Positions 35,256 to 46,400 of a stretch of 64,000 nucleotides of DNA are shown here, piece after piece (position 1 is the first letter of the stretch; the number at the start of each line of letters is the position of its first letter). The translations under genes and the position numbers were made by a program. The stretch is taken from contig JASANE010019266.1 in assembly GCA_030248225.1 (NCBI GenBank), positions 102,084-166,083 of the forward strand, given 5' to 3'. The DNA comes from Trileptium ribeirensis. Taxonomy: Eukaryota; Nematoda; Enoplea; Enoplida; Thoracostomopsidae. The notes beneath the pieces were generated by a model that was given only the letters and a program-made list of their open reading frames with translations, ran no database searches and was not told where the DNA came from.

Positions 35256-37684
35256 TGAGGCACACGTGGTTGCGGGATTTGTTCCATTTTGTTGGTTTGT
35301 TGGTCCATGATCCCTGCAATAATATTCGTCGCCATTAGTGGCGGTTCTTGAGGGATGGTTGGGGCTGGAGCTCGAGTTCTCAGGAGAGACGTTTAAGGTG
35401 GTATCCGCATTACAACCGTCTTCCTCGAGGCAGTTGTCTAAAAGGTCGAACCACCTCCAATCCAAGGTCTTCGGGTCGTAGTTGTCGTTGTCCATTGTCT
35501 TCGTCCGGTTCCAAGTCAGGATGCGCGGCCAACATGTCCTCGATGTCTTGTATGTCAAAAATGTTCCTAAAACGTCCGAACATATCGTGCCGAGCACGAG
35601 CGCTACCAGATGGGGGATTCATAGACATCACAGGGTCAAGATGTCGGGTTGGCTGCACGAGTGGTACTGTTTGTCGAGCGGGTGCGGGGGGTCGGAGTGC
35701 CGGTTCTCGAGCGGCAATGCGCGGTACTATTACCTGAGCTTCTCTCCTATTGGGCGTATTGTCCTCATACCAACGACAGCGGTCCCTTGCCTGTCGGTAT
35801 GGTTGTCGGCGCGTGGGTTGAGGAGGTTCTGTCTTCTCCTCGATCTCCTCACTAGAAGGTCCCATCTCCGGAGATCCCTCGCTCTCCTCAGTAGAATAGT
35901 CAAGTTCAAAGCGGGGCCTTCGACTAGGTCCCTGTAAGAATTGGCTAAGGGGTGTTTCGTCTTCCCAGTCTTCCAAGCTAACATGTGGTTGAGCTTTAGC
36001 TAGGGTTCGGGCATGTGCTTTGGTGCGCGCGGGTCGAGCTAGAGTCCCTTTTAGTTAGGAGGGTGCGCTGCGCGGCGGCGCCTTCTCCCTCCCCTGAATA
36101 GAGGAGCGCTTGGTTGACTCGCCTATCGTTGAGGTTGTTTCGCTGGCCGCGGGTGCGGCTCGTGTTCGGGATCGTTTTGATCTGCCGCCCTCCGAAGATT
36201 CGGAGAGTCGGCGTTGTTTACTCGTGTCTCGTCCACTGGTCTCGCGTCTCCTAGCCAAGCTTGCAACAAATTCCCTTACAATTTCATCTGCTGCTATTTG
36301 GGCCTCCGAGGGAGGGTGTTGTATGATAGGTCCTGATAGATACTCCATTAACTCGGTTGCATCCTGAAGTTCTTCTCGGGCACGGGCGTCTTCCTGCTTA
36401 ATCCTTCTGTTTTCTTTCAATTCCCATTCCCATTCCGCTTGTTGGTTTTGTCTCCTAGTGGTCCATCGACCAAAGGAGAGGACATATGGGGTACCTGTTT
36501 CTTGTTCTGCTAGAGGTGACAATGCGACTGAGATTATCCACTGGTGTATTGGTATATGTGATTCAAATGTTTCGGGCGATGGGGTCTCGGAGTCTTCAGA
36601 TGAGACCGGTTTTCGAGTTTGTCTGGGGGTTTGAACTGGTTTCGCGGTTGTTTAGGTTTGGGTTCCCGTCTTGGGGAAGGTTCTAGAGGTGGCCGGTTAT
36701 AGACTGGAGCGGACTGCGCGGGCTGTGGCCTAGGGGGTGTCATATACGGTGTAATCCATTGGTCTGAGACGTATTGCTCTCTGGCAGCTTCGAATCCTAA
36801 TGGCATCAGCGGCGTGTGTGGGAGCGGGGTAGGTGGAGCGGAGTATGCGGAGGTATGGGTAGGTGGAGCGGAGGTTTAGGTACCGTTGTTCGTAAGCTGC
36901 CCTGGGTTCACGATAGATGTGATACGGGACCAATGGTTTGTCCGGGTTGGTGACTAAGCGCTGCGAGTAAGGGCTACGGTAAGTTTGGGTAGCGGTGGCG
37001 GCGCGACGTTGAGCGGGCGTAATCGGCGAGGATTGGAAGGCATGTTCAACTGCCAAAGTTGGAGAGACAGCTGGTTCTGGAGTATGGGGCGAGGACTCAT
37101 CCGGATCTTGCGAGGCGAGTAGTTCGACAAGGCCTAAGTCATTGACGTTAAATGGTCGTAGACGACCACTGCATGAGCGCTATAGAGCTAAAGACCTAGT
37201 TCGTTCCTCAGTTCTGACAGCTCGTTATGGTTCCCTAAAGGTTACTGGGCAGTATGCCGTCCGTATTCCGGAGAGAATGTACCAGGAGGCTTATCAAGCG
37301 CGTAAGACGACTTAGCGGGATTTTGGGTAGCGAGTTCCTGCGAGATAGCGGGCCATTCGGTGTTCTATCGGGGTCACAAATAGGTAACTTGTTTTGTTGC
37401 CGAGCTCCGGATGGACCTTGGGCTGGGGCTTGAATGGTCAATTGTTTTACTGCAACGCGGCGTATGTCTGCCTGAGCTTGCGTGTATTCTAAGTTAGGTT
37501 CTCCGATTTCTACGCTAGTTGTGTCAGATGCGCCATCAATTTCTTGGCGCAGTCTCTCGACTGCCTCTGGATCAGCAGCCTGCAATTCTCTAGCGAAATA
37601 TTTGTCGGCGAGGATGGTTTCTCCTGGTTCTTGTAGTGCAGCCTCGATATATACGGGAGGCACATCCTTCAGTAAATCGGCCAT
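35256..37684 (-). pseudogene. Element B accessory ORF, N-terminal half
   Basis: It starts MADLLKDVPP 16 bases after the integrase stop. The N-terminal ~110 residues match element A closely. It continues with Pro/Tyr/Arg-rich sequence (36534-37056), a charged coiled-coil candidate (EWEWELKENRRIKQEDARAR, about 36390-36450), a basic Arg/Ser cluster near 36190-36260, and an acidic segment with DIQDIEDMLAAHPDLEPDED (about 35530-35590). No enzyme domain is seen. The regular alternation of basic and acidic disordered parts suggests a nucleic-acid or protein scaffold ahead of the NADAR domain. Three or more frame changes are present. Confidence 0.5.
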
Positions 37685-37699
37685 GTTTAGGGAAACTAC

Positions 37700-38990
37700 T
37701 TAGCGATAACATGGTTTGGTGCGGTTTGTATAGACTACATGGTCAGAGGCATTGGGTTGTCCGGGGAGCTTGACACAAATGCAAGGTAACATTTTCTTGG
37801 TGATTTGGTATGGTCCACACCATCTGCGTTCTAGTTTGCGTGATAGACCTGGTGTTGTGTAGTATCGGTAGACCCGTACATGATCATCAACTTGGTAATC
37901 TGGGACTTTAATTTTGCTATTGTAATAGCGTTTCCTATATTCCTTAGCAGACTGCATGGAGCGATAGGCTCTATCTCTGATCGTGGCTAACCACCGTTGT
38001 ACATTTTCACGGCAAGCTTCCAGTCCGGGATAGCGTCCCCAATTAGTCTGAGTTTCAATTCCACCCGGTACTCGGGGTTGGAATTCATGCATAAGCATGA
38101 AGGGTGGGTAGTGCGTGGAAGCGTGTACTGCAGAGTTGTAGGACATAATGCAGTAGGGTAGGACTTCGTCCCGCATGGTATGGTCATTTTCGGGTAAAGC
38201 TACCCTTAGGAGAAACAGTAACGTACGGTTAAAACGTTCGATCTCTCCATTTGCTTTCGGGTTGTAGCTCAAAGTTTCCCTTTTGAAAGTGTGTAACCTA
38301 GTACACAAGGCTTCCATTACCTCAGAAACGAAACATCCTCCTTGGCCCGAGACTAATTCTTCGGGTACACCGTAACGGCACACCACATCTTCAACGAAAA
38401 CCCTAGCTACACTCTTAGTGGTCTGATCGGGCAAGGCGTCGGCAATGACTAACTTCGTAAACTGATCAATGAAAGCAATTACGTACCGATTCCCTTTTCG
38501 GAACAAAACCTGAGTGTCCAATAATATGTCAACGAACATGCGGTGCATAGAGGCACTAGCGAATGGATCGTCTCCAAGCGCGGCTCGGACATTTTGTGGT
38601 AAATTTCGTGATCGCTGGCAGAGCACACATCGTTTTATATTCGTCTACGTCCTTACTCATGGTGTCTCAGTAATAGAACTGCTTGAGCTTACTCAGTAGA
38701 CGATCCCTACCTGGGTGTCCACCGAATAAAATGTCCTGTTCGTGCTTGAGTATTTGTCGTATGAGTAGTCTGGGTACACACAGTTTAGGCCTGTGGTCGT
38801 TCGGCATGAGGGGATGTAGGTAGAGAATAGCAGTGTCGGGGCAGAGGCGGTAATGATGGGCTTCTAGCTTGAGGGCGGTGGCTGCCCTTTCGTCAACTGG
38901 CAGCTGCCGAGCATGCAGGTACCACCAGATAGGTCTAAATTGTTTATCTCTATGTTGAATCTAAGGTATGTAATTAAGAAGGTTTCTCCC
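37700..38990 (-). pseudogene. pol: Element B integrase
   Basis: A long open frame (38626-37700) holds the catalytic core and C-terminal domain. First Asp is residue 33 (FVDIL) and Glu is residue 130 (NGEIERFNRTL). Exactly 35 residues before the Glu, where the second Asp belongs, is Gly (SGQGGCF, codon 38345-38347). The spacing is D-x60-G-x35-E. A GPY/F module (RRWCGPYQITKKM) follows. The zinc-binding N-terminus lies upstream (GGHPG near 38710) in shifted frames. This is a Ty3/gypsy integrase that inserts cDNA; the Gly makes this copy inactive. Confidence 0.9.
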
Positions 38991-39720
38991 CTCATACCGT
39001 TGGAAATGTGGTAAGTATATGTGTTCACCAGTGTCATACACTTGTTCAGGGCGTTGTAATCGTACTCGCAGTCCACATGCATAAACGACCCTAATTCAGG
39101 TGCCGAATTCCTCGACTTCTGGTAAACCACCATATCTCTGTCTAATATTCGTCGGTAGTGTTCGGGGTCTAGTGGGGTCAGGTGTACTAGCAGTGGCACG
39201 GGTTAAGCTTTCGCTTGCTGCGCCAGGAGCAGGTGGTGTTGGAGCAATTGGGGATTCCTGTGGTAGCGTAGGCCTAACGAATGGGTCAGGGGCCGATGAA
39301 GGTCCAGGGGTTGGCTCATCAGCGGATTATTGGGTTGGGGCTGGTCCAGTCGGTGGTCCGGGAGCGGTCAAACGCCTCCAGGGCACCTCGACTCCTTCGG
39401 GCAATGGGTCGTCCACATCTCCGCAGAAAATGAAACGCGTTGGGTCTGGTAGAGGATCATAACCAGATCCTCCGAACATGCTGTAGAAGCGTTCTGGAAC
39501 ATACTCGGGCGGTAGGGTAACGGGAGCGTCCGGGGGAAGTCCCATTAACTGTCGCGTAAGTCGTTTCCAGGCTTCTTCAGTGGGGAGTCTCCGCGGTAGT
39601 CTGGCAGGAGCGTTGCCCTTGCCACGATCCTGTCCATTTAAAGCTACAGCAACCATTCGAGGACGGTCCTGTTCATCGTATTCGGCTTCGTCTGCAGAAT
39701 CAGAAAATTCCACATCATGT
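38991..39720 (-). pseudogene. Element B linker between RNase H and integrase
   Basis: A Pro/Ala-rich and acidic segment of about 240 codons includes GDVDDPLPEG (near 39410), also seen in element A. No domain is recognised. It is longer than the short tether usual in Ty3/gypsy Pol. Confidence 0.45.
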
Positions 39721-40271
39721 CGGGTATCGCTTGAAAGTCCATCTGCGTTGGCATTAGCCTTACCTGGTCGATATTTTATATTGAAACCACCGAATTCCAT
39801 CTGCAATTTGTTACGCCATTGGGCTAAACGCGAATTTCGCGGTGGTCTGTGAAATAGTGCCTTAAGCGGCTTATGATCAGTCTCGACATGGAATTCATAT
39901 CCGAGCAGGTAGTGCCTAAAATGTAGAGCGCCCCATCTGATGGCAAGGGCTTCAATTTCTATAGCGGGGTATCGGCGTTGGTAGTCTACAAGCGACTTGC
40001 TAGCATACGCTATTGGCAATGTCCTTTTATTGGTCTTCTGCGAAAGCACGGCTCCTAAAGCGTATGCTGAAGCGTCCGTCTGAAGTATGAAAGGCTTGGA
40101 GAAGCCCGGATAGATGGGTAACAGTTCTTGTACTAATGCCTTGCATAGTTTTCCGAATGCTTCCTCGCATTGCGGCGTCCATTTAAATTCGTCGTCCTTT
40201 ACGACGGAGGGCGTTGAGTAGCTCGCAAATTTCAGAATAATGCGGTATAAATTTGTGGCAATAGCCAACAA
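39721..40271 (-). pseudogene. pol: Element B RNase H
   Basis: An open frame carries QTDASAYALGAVLSQK, AIEIEALAIRW and ETDHKPLKALF, the RNase H blocks of Ty3/gypsy Pol, followed by the tether. It degrades RNA in RNA-DNA hybrids during reverse transcription. The frame is open through the linker to 39327. Confidence 0.85.
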
Positions 40272-40274
40272 TTC

Positions 40275-41116
40275 CTAAGAAGCTTTGCAGTTGTTTGAGA
40301 GTTTCAGGTCGTTTATATAGTTGTCTATAGCGGCTGTTTTCTCGGGGTCAGGTTTGACTCGCTCAGAGCTAATAATGTGTCCGAGATATTTTAATTGTTT
40401 CTGTCCAAACTGGCATTTGGAGGGTTTCAGCTTAAGATTGACCTTACGGAATCTATCGAAAACAGTGATGAGGTCCGCTAAATGCAGTTCAAATTTAGGC
40501 GAGAAAACTAGTATGTCATCTATGTAGATAAGACATCGTTCCCATTCTAATCCCTTTAAAATAATTGACGTGCACATTTGGAAGGCGCCTGGTGTAGAGT
40601 TTAAGCCAAAAGGTAAAACATTGTATTCATACTGTCCGTAAACGGTGACAAAGGAGGTCTTCTCCTTAGTCTCGGGCTCCAATTCTGATTGCCAAAACCC
40701 TTGTTGAGATCCAAACTAGACATGAATTTAGTGTTTCGCAGGCAACCCAATATGTCGTCTATACGAGGCAATGGGTATAAGTCGCGCTCAGCGACTACAT
40801 TAAGTTTGCGAAAATCTACGCACAGACGTAGGGTGCCGTCACTCTTGGTGACATACACTATGGGAGAGCCCCAAGGTGAATCGGATGGTGTTATAAGGCC
40901 TGCCTCTACCATGTTGTTTAGTTCCCCTCGCAAGGGTTTGCGTAACGAATGTGCCAGGCGATAGGGCACCTGTTTGATGGGCTTAGCGTCCTCGGTGACT
41001 ATCCGATGGTGGTGTACACGACACCTTCCTAGATCGAACGGGTGTACACTAAATATGTCTGCATTTGCGGCGATCGTTGAGTTCATAGGGATTAAGTGTG
41101 GTTTGTCCAAAATCAA
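40275..41116 (-). pseudogene. pol: Element B reverse transcriptase
   Basis: Blocks in order are QVPYRLA, the SDSPWGSPIVYVTKSDG block, VDFRKLNVV, LPRIDD, LPFGLNSTPGAFQ, LIYIDDILVFS (YIDD codons 40515-40526) and KCQFG...YLGH. This is a canonical Ty3/gypsy polymerase and copies genomic RNA to cDNA. The catalytic YIDD is intact, unlike in element A. A frameshift near 40600-40690 breaks the frame between the LNKGF block and the finger-palm region. Confidence 0.9.
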
Positions 41117-41299
41117 TTTTGCTCAATACCTGTATGGATCGTTCGGTATCGATAGCCTTCCTTTGTTCATTTATTACTTGTACTTCATTATCCCGTGTAA
41201 CCCCGATGTTATTGCATTGTTTAACGTGTCGAGGAGGTTGGTTCGAGCTGGAGCAGGGATTTGTTGCTGTCGTATAACAGCTCGACCTCATTGTCATCA

Positions 41300-42288
41300 A
41301 GCATCTCAGTGTGTCCTATCGTTTGTCCTGCATGTATGGCAACGGGTAGATTCCCAAAATTCATCATGGCCACTGGGATCATGCGTTATCCATTGAGCAC
41401 CAGAGCGTAAGCTATAACGATGCCCCTAATGAAGGGGTCTGGTCCAAACAAAGCTTGGCCAGTGGGCGGTTGAGTGATCTCGGGTGTCGCATTAACGAAT
41501 AGGTCTGTGTTCGGCGGTACTTGTGTATATTTCCTTGACATTACGTTAATAACTGGTGGTCGATAGTCCCCTTGGTCAGCGAACGGCGCCGAACAGTTCT
41601 CAGTTCCATTAGATAAATCTAGGCAACGGTCTTTGAAATTTATGGCTACATATGGTATATAGTAAGGCCATGAAGTCAGTACCCAGGAAACGTTAATACG
41701 GGTTATCAGTAGTTACTTGAAAGTCACAAGGTGTGCTTAGTGATCCAATGGTGATTGGTGCTTTCACCACTCCGCTAATTGTCAGTTGTTGTTGGGTGGC
41801 CGATACTATCCGGGTGGTGCTGGTGTCTCGGGGTACTAAGCCTAAACGGGTGGCTAAAGCTTGGGACATAATCGAAACGTCAGCTCCTGTGTCTACAAAT
41901 GTCGTGACTGGGGTACTGAGTATGGTTGCATTGATGTGTAATGGAGTATTGCCGGCATTCATGGTGTTTAACTGTCTGGTGAACATGCCTTGACGGAGTC
42001 CGCGACGTATGTCACGAGTGGGGGCAGCAAATAATTCTTCGTCTTCGATATAAACAAGTTCCTCCTCAGATGATGAGAAGGCACGTGTTGTCAATAGTCT
42101 GTTGGAGCGACGCGAGGCACGGTTGGACACAACGGATACGCGCGACGTCCCCGAAGGTGCAACCGTGACCTCGGTCGGCGAGGGTCAATCCGGGCGAGGG
42201 CTGATGTCTTCCTCAGTTGGGGCACTCGGCAGTCGCTTTTCCGCTCTTATACATCGTATGGCTTTTTTGGGCTTACCTTCAGATTTAA
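41300..42288 (-). pseudogene. pro: Element B retropepsin region
   Basis: The frame at 42130-41693 has the aspartic protease signature VDTGADVSIM (codons about 41880-41896) preceded by NATILSTPV. An acidic/Arg-rich spacer precedes it. The C-terminal half continues toward reverse transcriptase in another frame. It lies directly after the env-like stop, confirming the gene order env then pro-pol. Confidence 0.75.
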
Positions 42289-44114
42289 TTAACCTTCCGT
42301 GGTATGGGAGCCATCGGGGTATATAGTACCCTTACTTAGGCGAGACCTTACACTTACAGTAGCCATACAGTAGACCAGACTAATTATACTGACGATAATT
42401 GTAACGATAAAGTGGGGCGACAGTCCAGTGTACTCCAAAAGGGGAAAGTTAACCACCTATTGTACTTGTTCCTTAGCTATCTGAGCTACTTGTAAGTTTG
42501 TTGCCTTGGCATCGTCGAGTGAGTTCCAGGTTAAAGGCCTTAATTTGAGGCCGGAGAGCGGTCAATGGTGATATTCGGTCCAAATTTGATTGTGATTCCT
42601 CAGGTTTCAACATGCTAGTCAACACTATCGATCCTATAACCAGCTGTGTATAGTTTCCGTGCGGAAACCATAAAATTCCGTTAGGCGGAATCTTTATAGC
42701 CTTGCTCAACGTCACGTGTGCGAGCTGCCTACGATTAGTTAGTATAACTTCAGGTTCGCTAGTCCTAATCAGGACACCTTGAATGGTTGTGTGCACGGCG
42801 GTGTCATTTGCGAGCGGACCGACAAGCGTTCGATTGCTACATGCATGTTTGATGGACTCGGGTACAAGTTCACCTGCGATAATCCACTCTAGACAGTTAG
42901 TGCTGCGGTCGGTCAACATTGCGTGTGGTTCGCAAAAAGCAATTCCGGGCCTTTGCTTGCATACTGTCAGGTTGAACGATTCAAAGCAGATATGGCCCAA
43001 TCGCGCAGCGTATTGCGGAAGCGGCAGTCTCAGCTGCGTAAGTGTGTCCGGAGCGTTCCAGTCGGTGTTGTAGACCCGAAAATAAGGTCGGACATCGCTG
43101 TGTTTAGGCAATGGTAACTGCAGAATGAACCCAAAGCGAAATTCTGCTAGGTCCACACTCACAGGCATAACGCGACCAAATTGGTACGCTAAGCTGGGTT
43201 CTCGCATGAGAATAGTTTTAGAAATGCGTGGGTCCATGGCGAATAACTGTCGTCACATAACGACGTCTATTACGGCAAGGGACAGTTCGCTGTTTAGCAT
43301 GGATTCCATTATGGCCTGTACCGACGAGCGCATGTTAGCTCGAAGGATGTGATCAATTAACTGGTGGTGTACGTGTGTGATCTCTTTCTGATCAGCACAT
43401 CGAACTTGTTCGATCATGGAGACCATCTCTTGCATGCTGTGATGTAAGAATGCGTAGATATCCTCGTTAGCTCGGGTCAGTTGTTTTATTGCCTTGGTGT
43501 TTCGGAAGGAGACATCATTCGTCTCACGTATAAATTTCTGTAGAACGGTTTGCTGTCGGACATTATTGATGTAGATCCCGTTGGCGAAAGCCATTCCCAA
43601 ATACAAAAACCCGGAAACAGTGAATGCAGCGGCGGCGATGAAACTTGCAAAACGCTTTTCTCTGCGATTGGTGAGGTCAAATAATTGCTCGGTTTCCACG
43701 CAGAAAGACTAGCAGCGAGTAATAGTTGGTGTCCAATACGCCATGGTATGCGTCATCCAACTCGCGTTCCAGGGTGGTTAGGGTCTTATATAGCTGGGGA
43801 TACTCCGTACAGTTCGCTTTACTGCAGCAATCAACGCGGCAGGACCCGTTGGCTTCATACGGCGGACAGAAATTGCTCACAAAGCGATCCGACTTACGTT
43901 CCCAATCTCGAAGTGATAGCTGCAGTACCACTGGCAAATGCGTAGTCTGGTCGGAGGTAATCACCAAACCCTGCGGTTCAATGACAACGCCTACTTGACG
44001 GTTGGCAAACGCACCTACTCGCGAAAGTGTGTCACTGAATGCCGAGAGCGTAGCGTAAGTGGAGCTTAGTGCCGAATGCCGAAGTCGCAATAAGATAGTG
44101 CATACTTTCCACAT
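42289..44114 (-). pseudogene. env: Element B envelope-like glycoprotein
   Basis: Three open segments (44114-43677, 43699-43253, 43237-42473) and a tail to a TAA at 42289 make up a membrane glycoprotein of about 600 residues. The N-terminal part has a cysteine cluster near 43840. A basic, furin-like RREKR at about 43660 is followed by an Ala/Phe/Gly-rich fusion-peptide-like stretch and a long helical segment. The rest has cysteines and several N-x-S/T sites. A transmembrane helix near 42370-42410 is followed by a short tail. This is the layout of F-type/class I fusion proteins. It sits between protein X and protease, unlike gypsy-type errantiviruses. Frameshifts make it non-functional. No clear signal peptide is seen. 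Confidence 0.75.
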
Positions 44115-44319
44115 ACCTGTACGATGTCCAGGGCCGTTGTTGAGGCCAAGTGGGGAGGGTTGAGTTACTTCTCTGGCGGGTTCTAGTTAGCCTTCAGTGT
44201 TCGCAACTTCCCCGTTAGTTTCGCTTGTGCCTTCCCCGTCTAATTGTTCGAGATTTTCTCCGGTGAATTCTTTTCGCTCAGCGAGGTCCTCTCTGGGAGT
44301 CAGCTACTGAGGTCCCCTC

Positions 44320-45400
44320 GGATGATTTCAAACACTCGGCCATTGCGAGGGCTAACTGCTCATCCAAGTCTTGAAAAGAACTACTGATAGTATTACGTTG
44401 GAGCGTGCACGGTTCCGAAATTAAGTAGTCTACTTCTACATGTTCACCGATTGCCATACCACACTCAATCTGAATCAGATTAACACTAGCAGGACGTCGC
44501 AGGAGCCTTAGATGTGTTCACAGCAACACTAATCGATCACGCCGATGGGATTCGTCGACAAACTCCGTGTTACTCATTGCGTGCTGAATAAAAGTAGTTA
44601 TTGGGACTCCCTCACTACCCTGATTTCTATAGATAAATTCTATCAGCTGGGGCGCTTCACACAGCATATCGTGCACGTCAATATTAGCGGCGCGATTGAG
44701 GCGCTGCATTCGGGGCGTCTGATTACCGACATAGTATCGCCAGTTAGGTATTATATACCCGTCAATACGGATAGACGCACAAGCGGTGCTCAAAGTACCC
44801 AGATAATTTCATTTTCCATGGTGGCCGACAAAATAACAGCAGGGACTAGCGCTCGATGTTGGTCGGGCATGACTTCTCTTACACTCCTGGCACACAGAGT
44901 GCATACTCAACCAACTCGGTCTCAAATTCGTTCTCCATGACCTGCTGGAGCGTATGGCCATTCACGCATTGACCCACCAATTCCATGAATAGTTCCAACG
45001 AGGCGAGAACTACTGGATCTAGAAACAATTCGGTCACGCGGTGATCGATGGGAGAGGCCATACCTAGAATGCTGCTTAGCATAGCGGAATCTCGTTGAAG
45101 AGAAGCATCGGTACTACCCTCAATGCGCACATCAAAAAGTCTGCTCAAGTTCCATGGCTAGTACAACTCTCCGATAGAAAAGAGCCTGCGGTTGTAACAC
45201 CTCGGATTGTCAGAAGTCGGCGTTTATTTCGCCTGCTCTAAAATTAATCGATATGAGACATTCCTCTACGCGAGGGGTCGAATTCTCAGCTAGTTCAATG
45301 CGAGGGTATTGGTAACTCGAAGTCTCGGCATGATCAGTAGAAATGGCAAACAACGCGTCGATTTCGTTCTTCCCCCGTTAATGGGCGAACGTGTCCAAGT
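44320..45400 (-). pseudogene. Element B protein X
   Basis: Segments 45148-44879 and 44793-44518 plus flanking frames match element A 8290-9372, including conserved HRVTELFLDP, ELVGQCVNGHTLQQVME, and MQRLNRAANIDVHDM. The C-terminal part ends with an LDEQLALAMAE helix before the env-like gene. No family is recognised. It could be processed from a Gag-linked polyprotein, because no strong independent start is evident. Confidence 0.55.
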
Positions 45401-45485
45401 TCAATCGGAATACTGTTAGTAAGGTAAAGTCACCAGTTGCTCGTCCAGTCGACGTAATCGTTCGTTGTTAGCGTCCCGCACGAAG

Positions 45486-45850
45486 TTAAGTAAAATTTCC
45501 CCGTCCCATATATGCGTCCGTCTGTTCGCCAATCGTGCTTACAGATTCCTCCGAATTACCCGGGGACATACTTGGTCTCCCTTCGACGGATTCATCCTCA
45601 GCTGTCCTATGTTTCTTAAGTGGGTTATCCGAATTACGCGAGGGCATACAAGGCAGCTCTTCGACGGGTCCCAAAATGTCGCTTGAAATACTGAACAAAG
45701 TACCTGCGGAATCACCTAAATTACCCAGTTGCATGCGCGGCGACTTTTCAATAGGATTATCCCCCGTCTACCATTACTACACCAGAGAACCAGGTTCAAC
45801 TCATTCAGTTCTCTCGGATCACTAACATCGCTACTCTCCTCAGTACCTTG
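45486..45850 (-). pseudogene. Element B acidic ORF, part downstream of the LINE
   Basis: This is the continuation of the acidic ORF interrupted by the LINE. After the duplicated target site the sequence resumes with PRELNELNLVL, as in element A at 7850-7890, followed by a Ser/Glu-rich tail. Confidence 0.5.
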
Positions 45851-45863
45851 ACTTGATCCATCC
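45851..45863. repeat. LINE target-site duplication, 3' side
   Basis: ACTTGATCCATCC is identical to 49906-49918. A further ATCC at the LINE side reflects a short GGAT-type tail. Confidence 0.9.
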
Positions 45864-45908
45864 ATCCACCGGCTTATCGACCCTAATGGGGAAAGCCATA
45901 GTTTCGTA

Positions 45909-46400
45909 TCATAAGTTTGGTTGGGTCGTTCTCTCACTCCTCGCACACGCATTCGATCGGCCATGATGACTGATGTTAGTTTTTGCCATAACTTTTCCGC
46001 AGTTTGGGCATTCCTCTCTCCGCACAGTACATATGGCGTCTGAGTTGTGGGGCGGGTTGAGTCCTGCTGTTGCTTCGTTCGCCTGCCTCACCGGTCGGGT
46101 CCATTCCATGTTTCTTTGCGCACAGCGCGATATGGCGAGCCATGTTGGTAGTTGACTTTGGTTCTCAGCAGATAAAGCATATACCTCTCTGTGCTCCTTT
46201 GCATGCTTTTTCGTGGTTTCTCCTAGCACCTTCGCAATCCAGCACCGTCTGCTTGCAGATTCTGCATTTAAACTGTCTGATTGTATTTTGGCGATGTGTT
46301 CTTCTCTGGTGCTGCTTCAAGCCTGCGACTGTTCGGAAGTCCCTTCCGCAGTCCTCCTAGTCGCATATGGTGCTTTGGTGATCGTTGTGGTTAAATTGGC
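45909..46400 (-). pseudogene. LINE C-terminal zinc-finger region
   Basis: Successive Cys/His pairs are visible: a C...CGRDF...HQRRTH finger, CRICKQ...H...C, CFIC...H...C, and CPNCGKVMAKTNISHHG...C. Such fingers at the C-terminus of a LINE protein could help bind the element RNA or target DNA. An internal stop is present near 46362. Confidence 0.6.
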
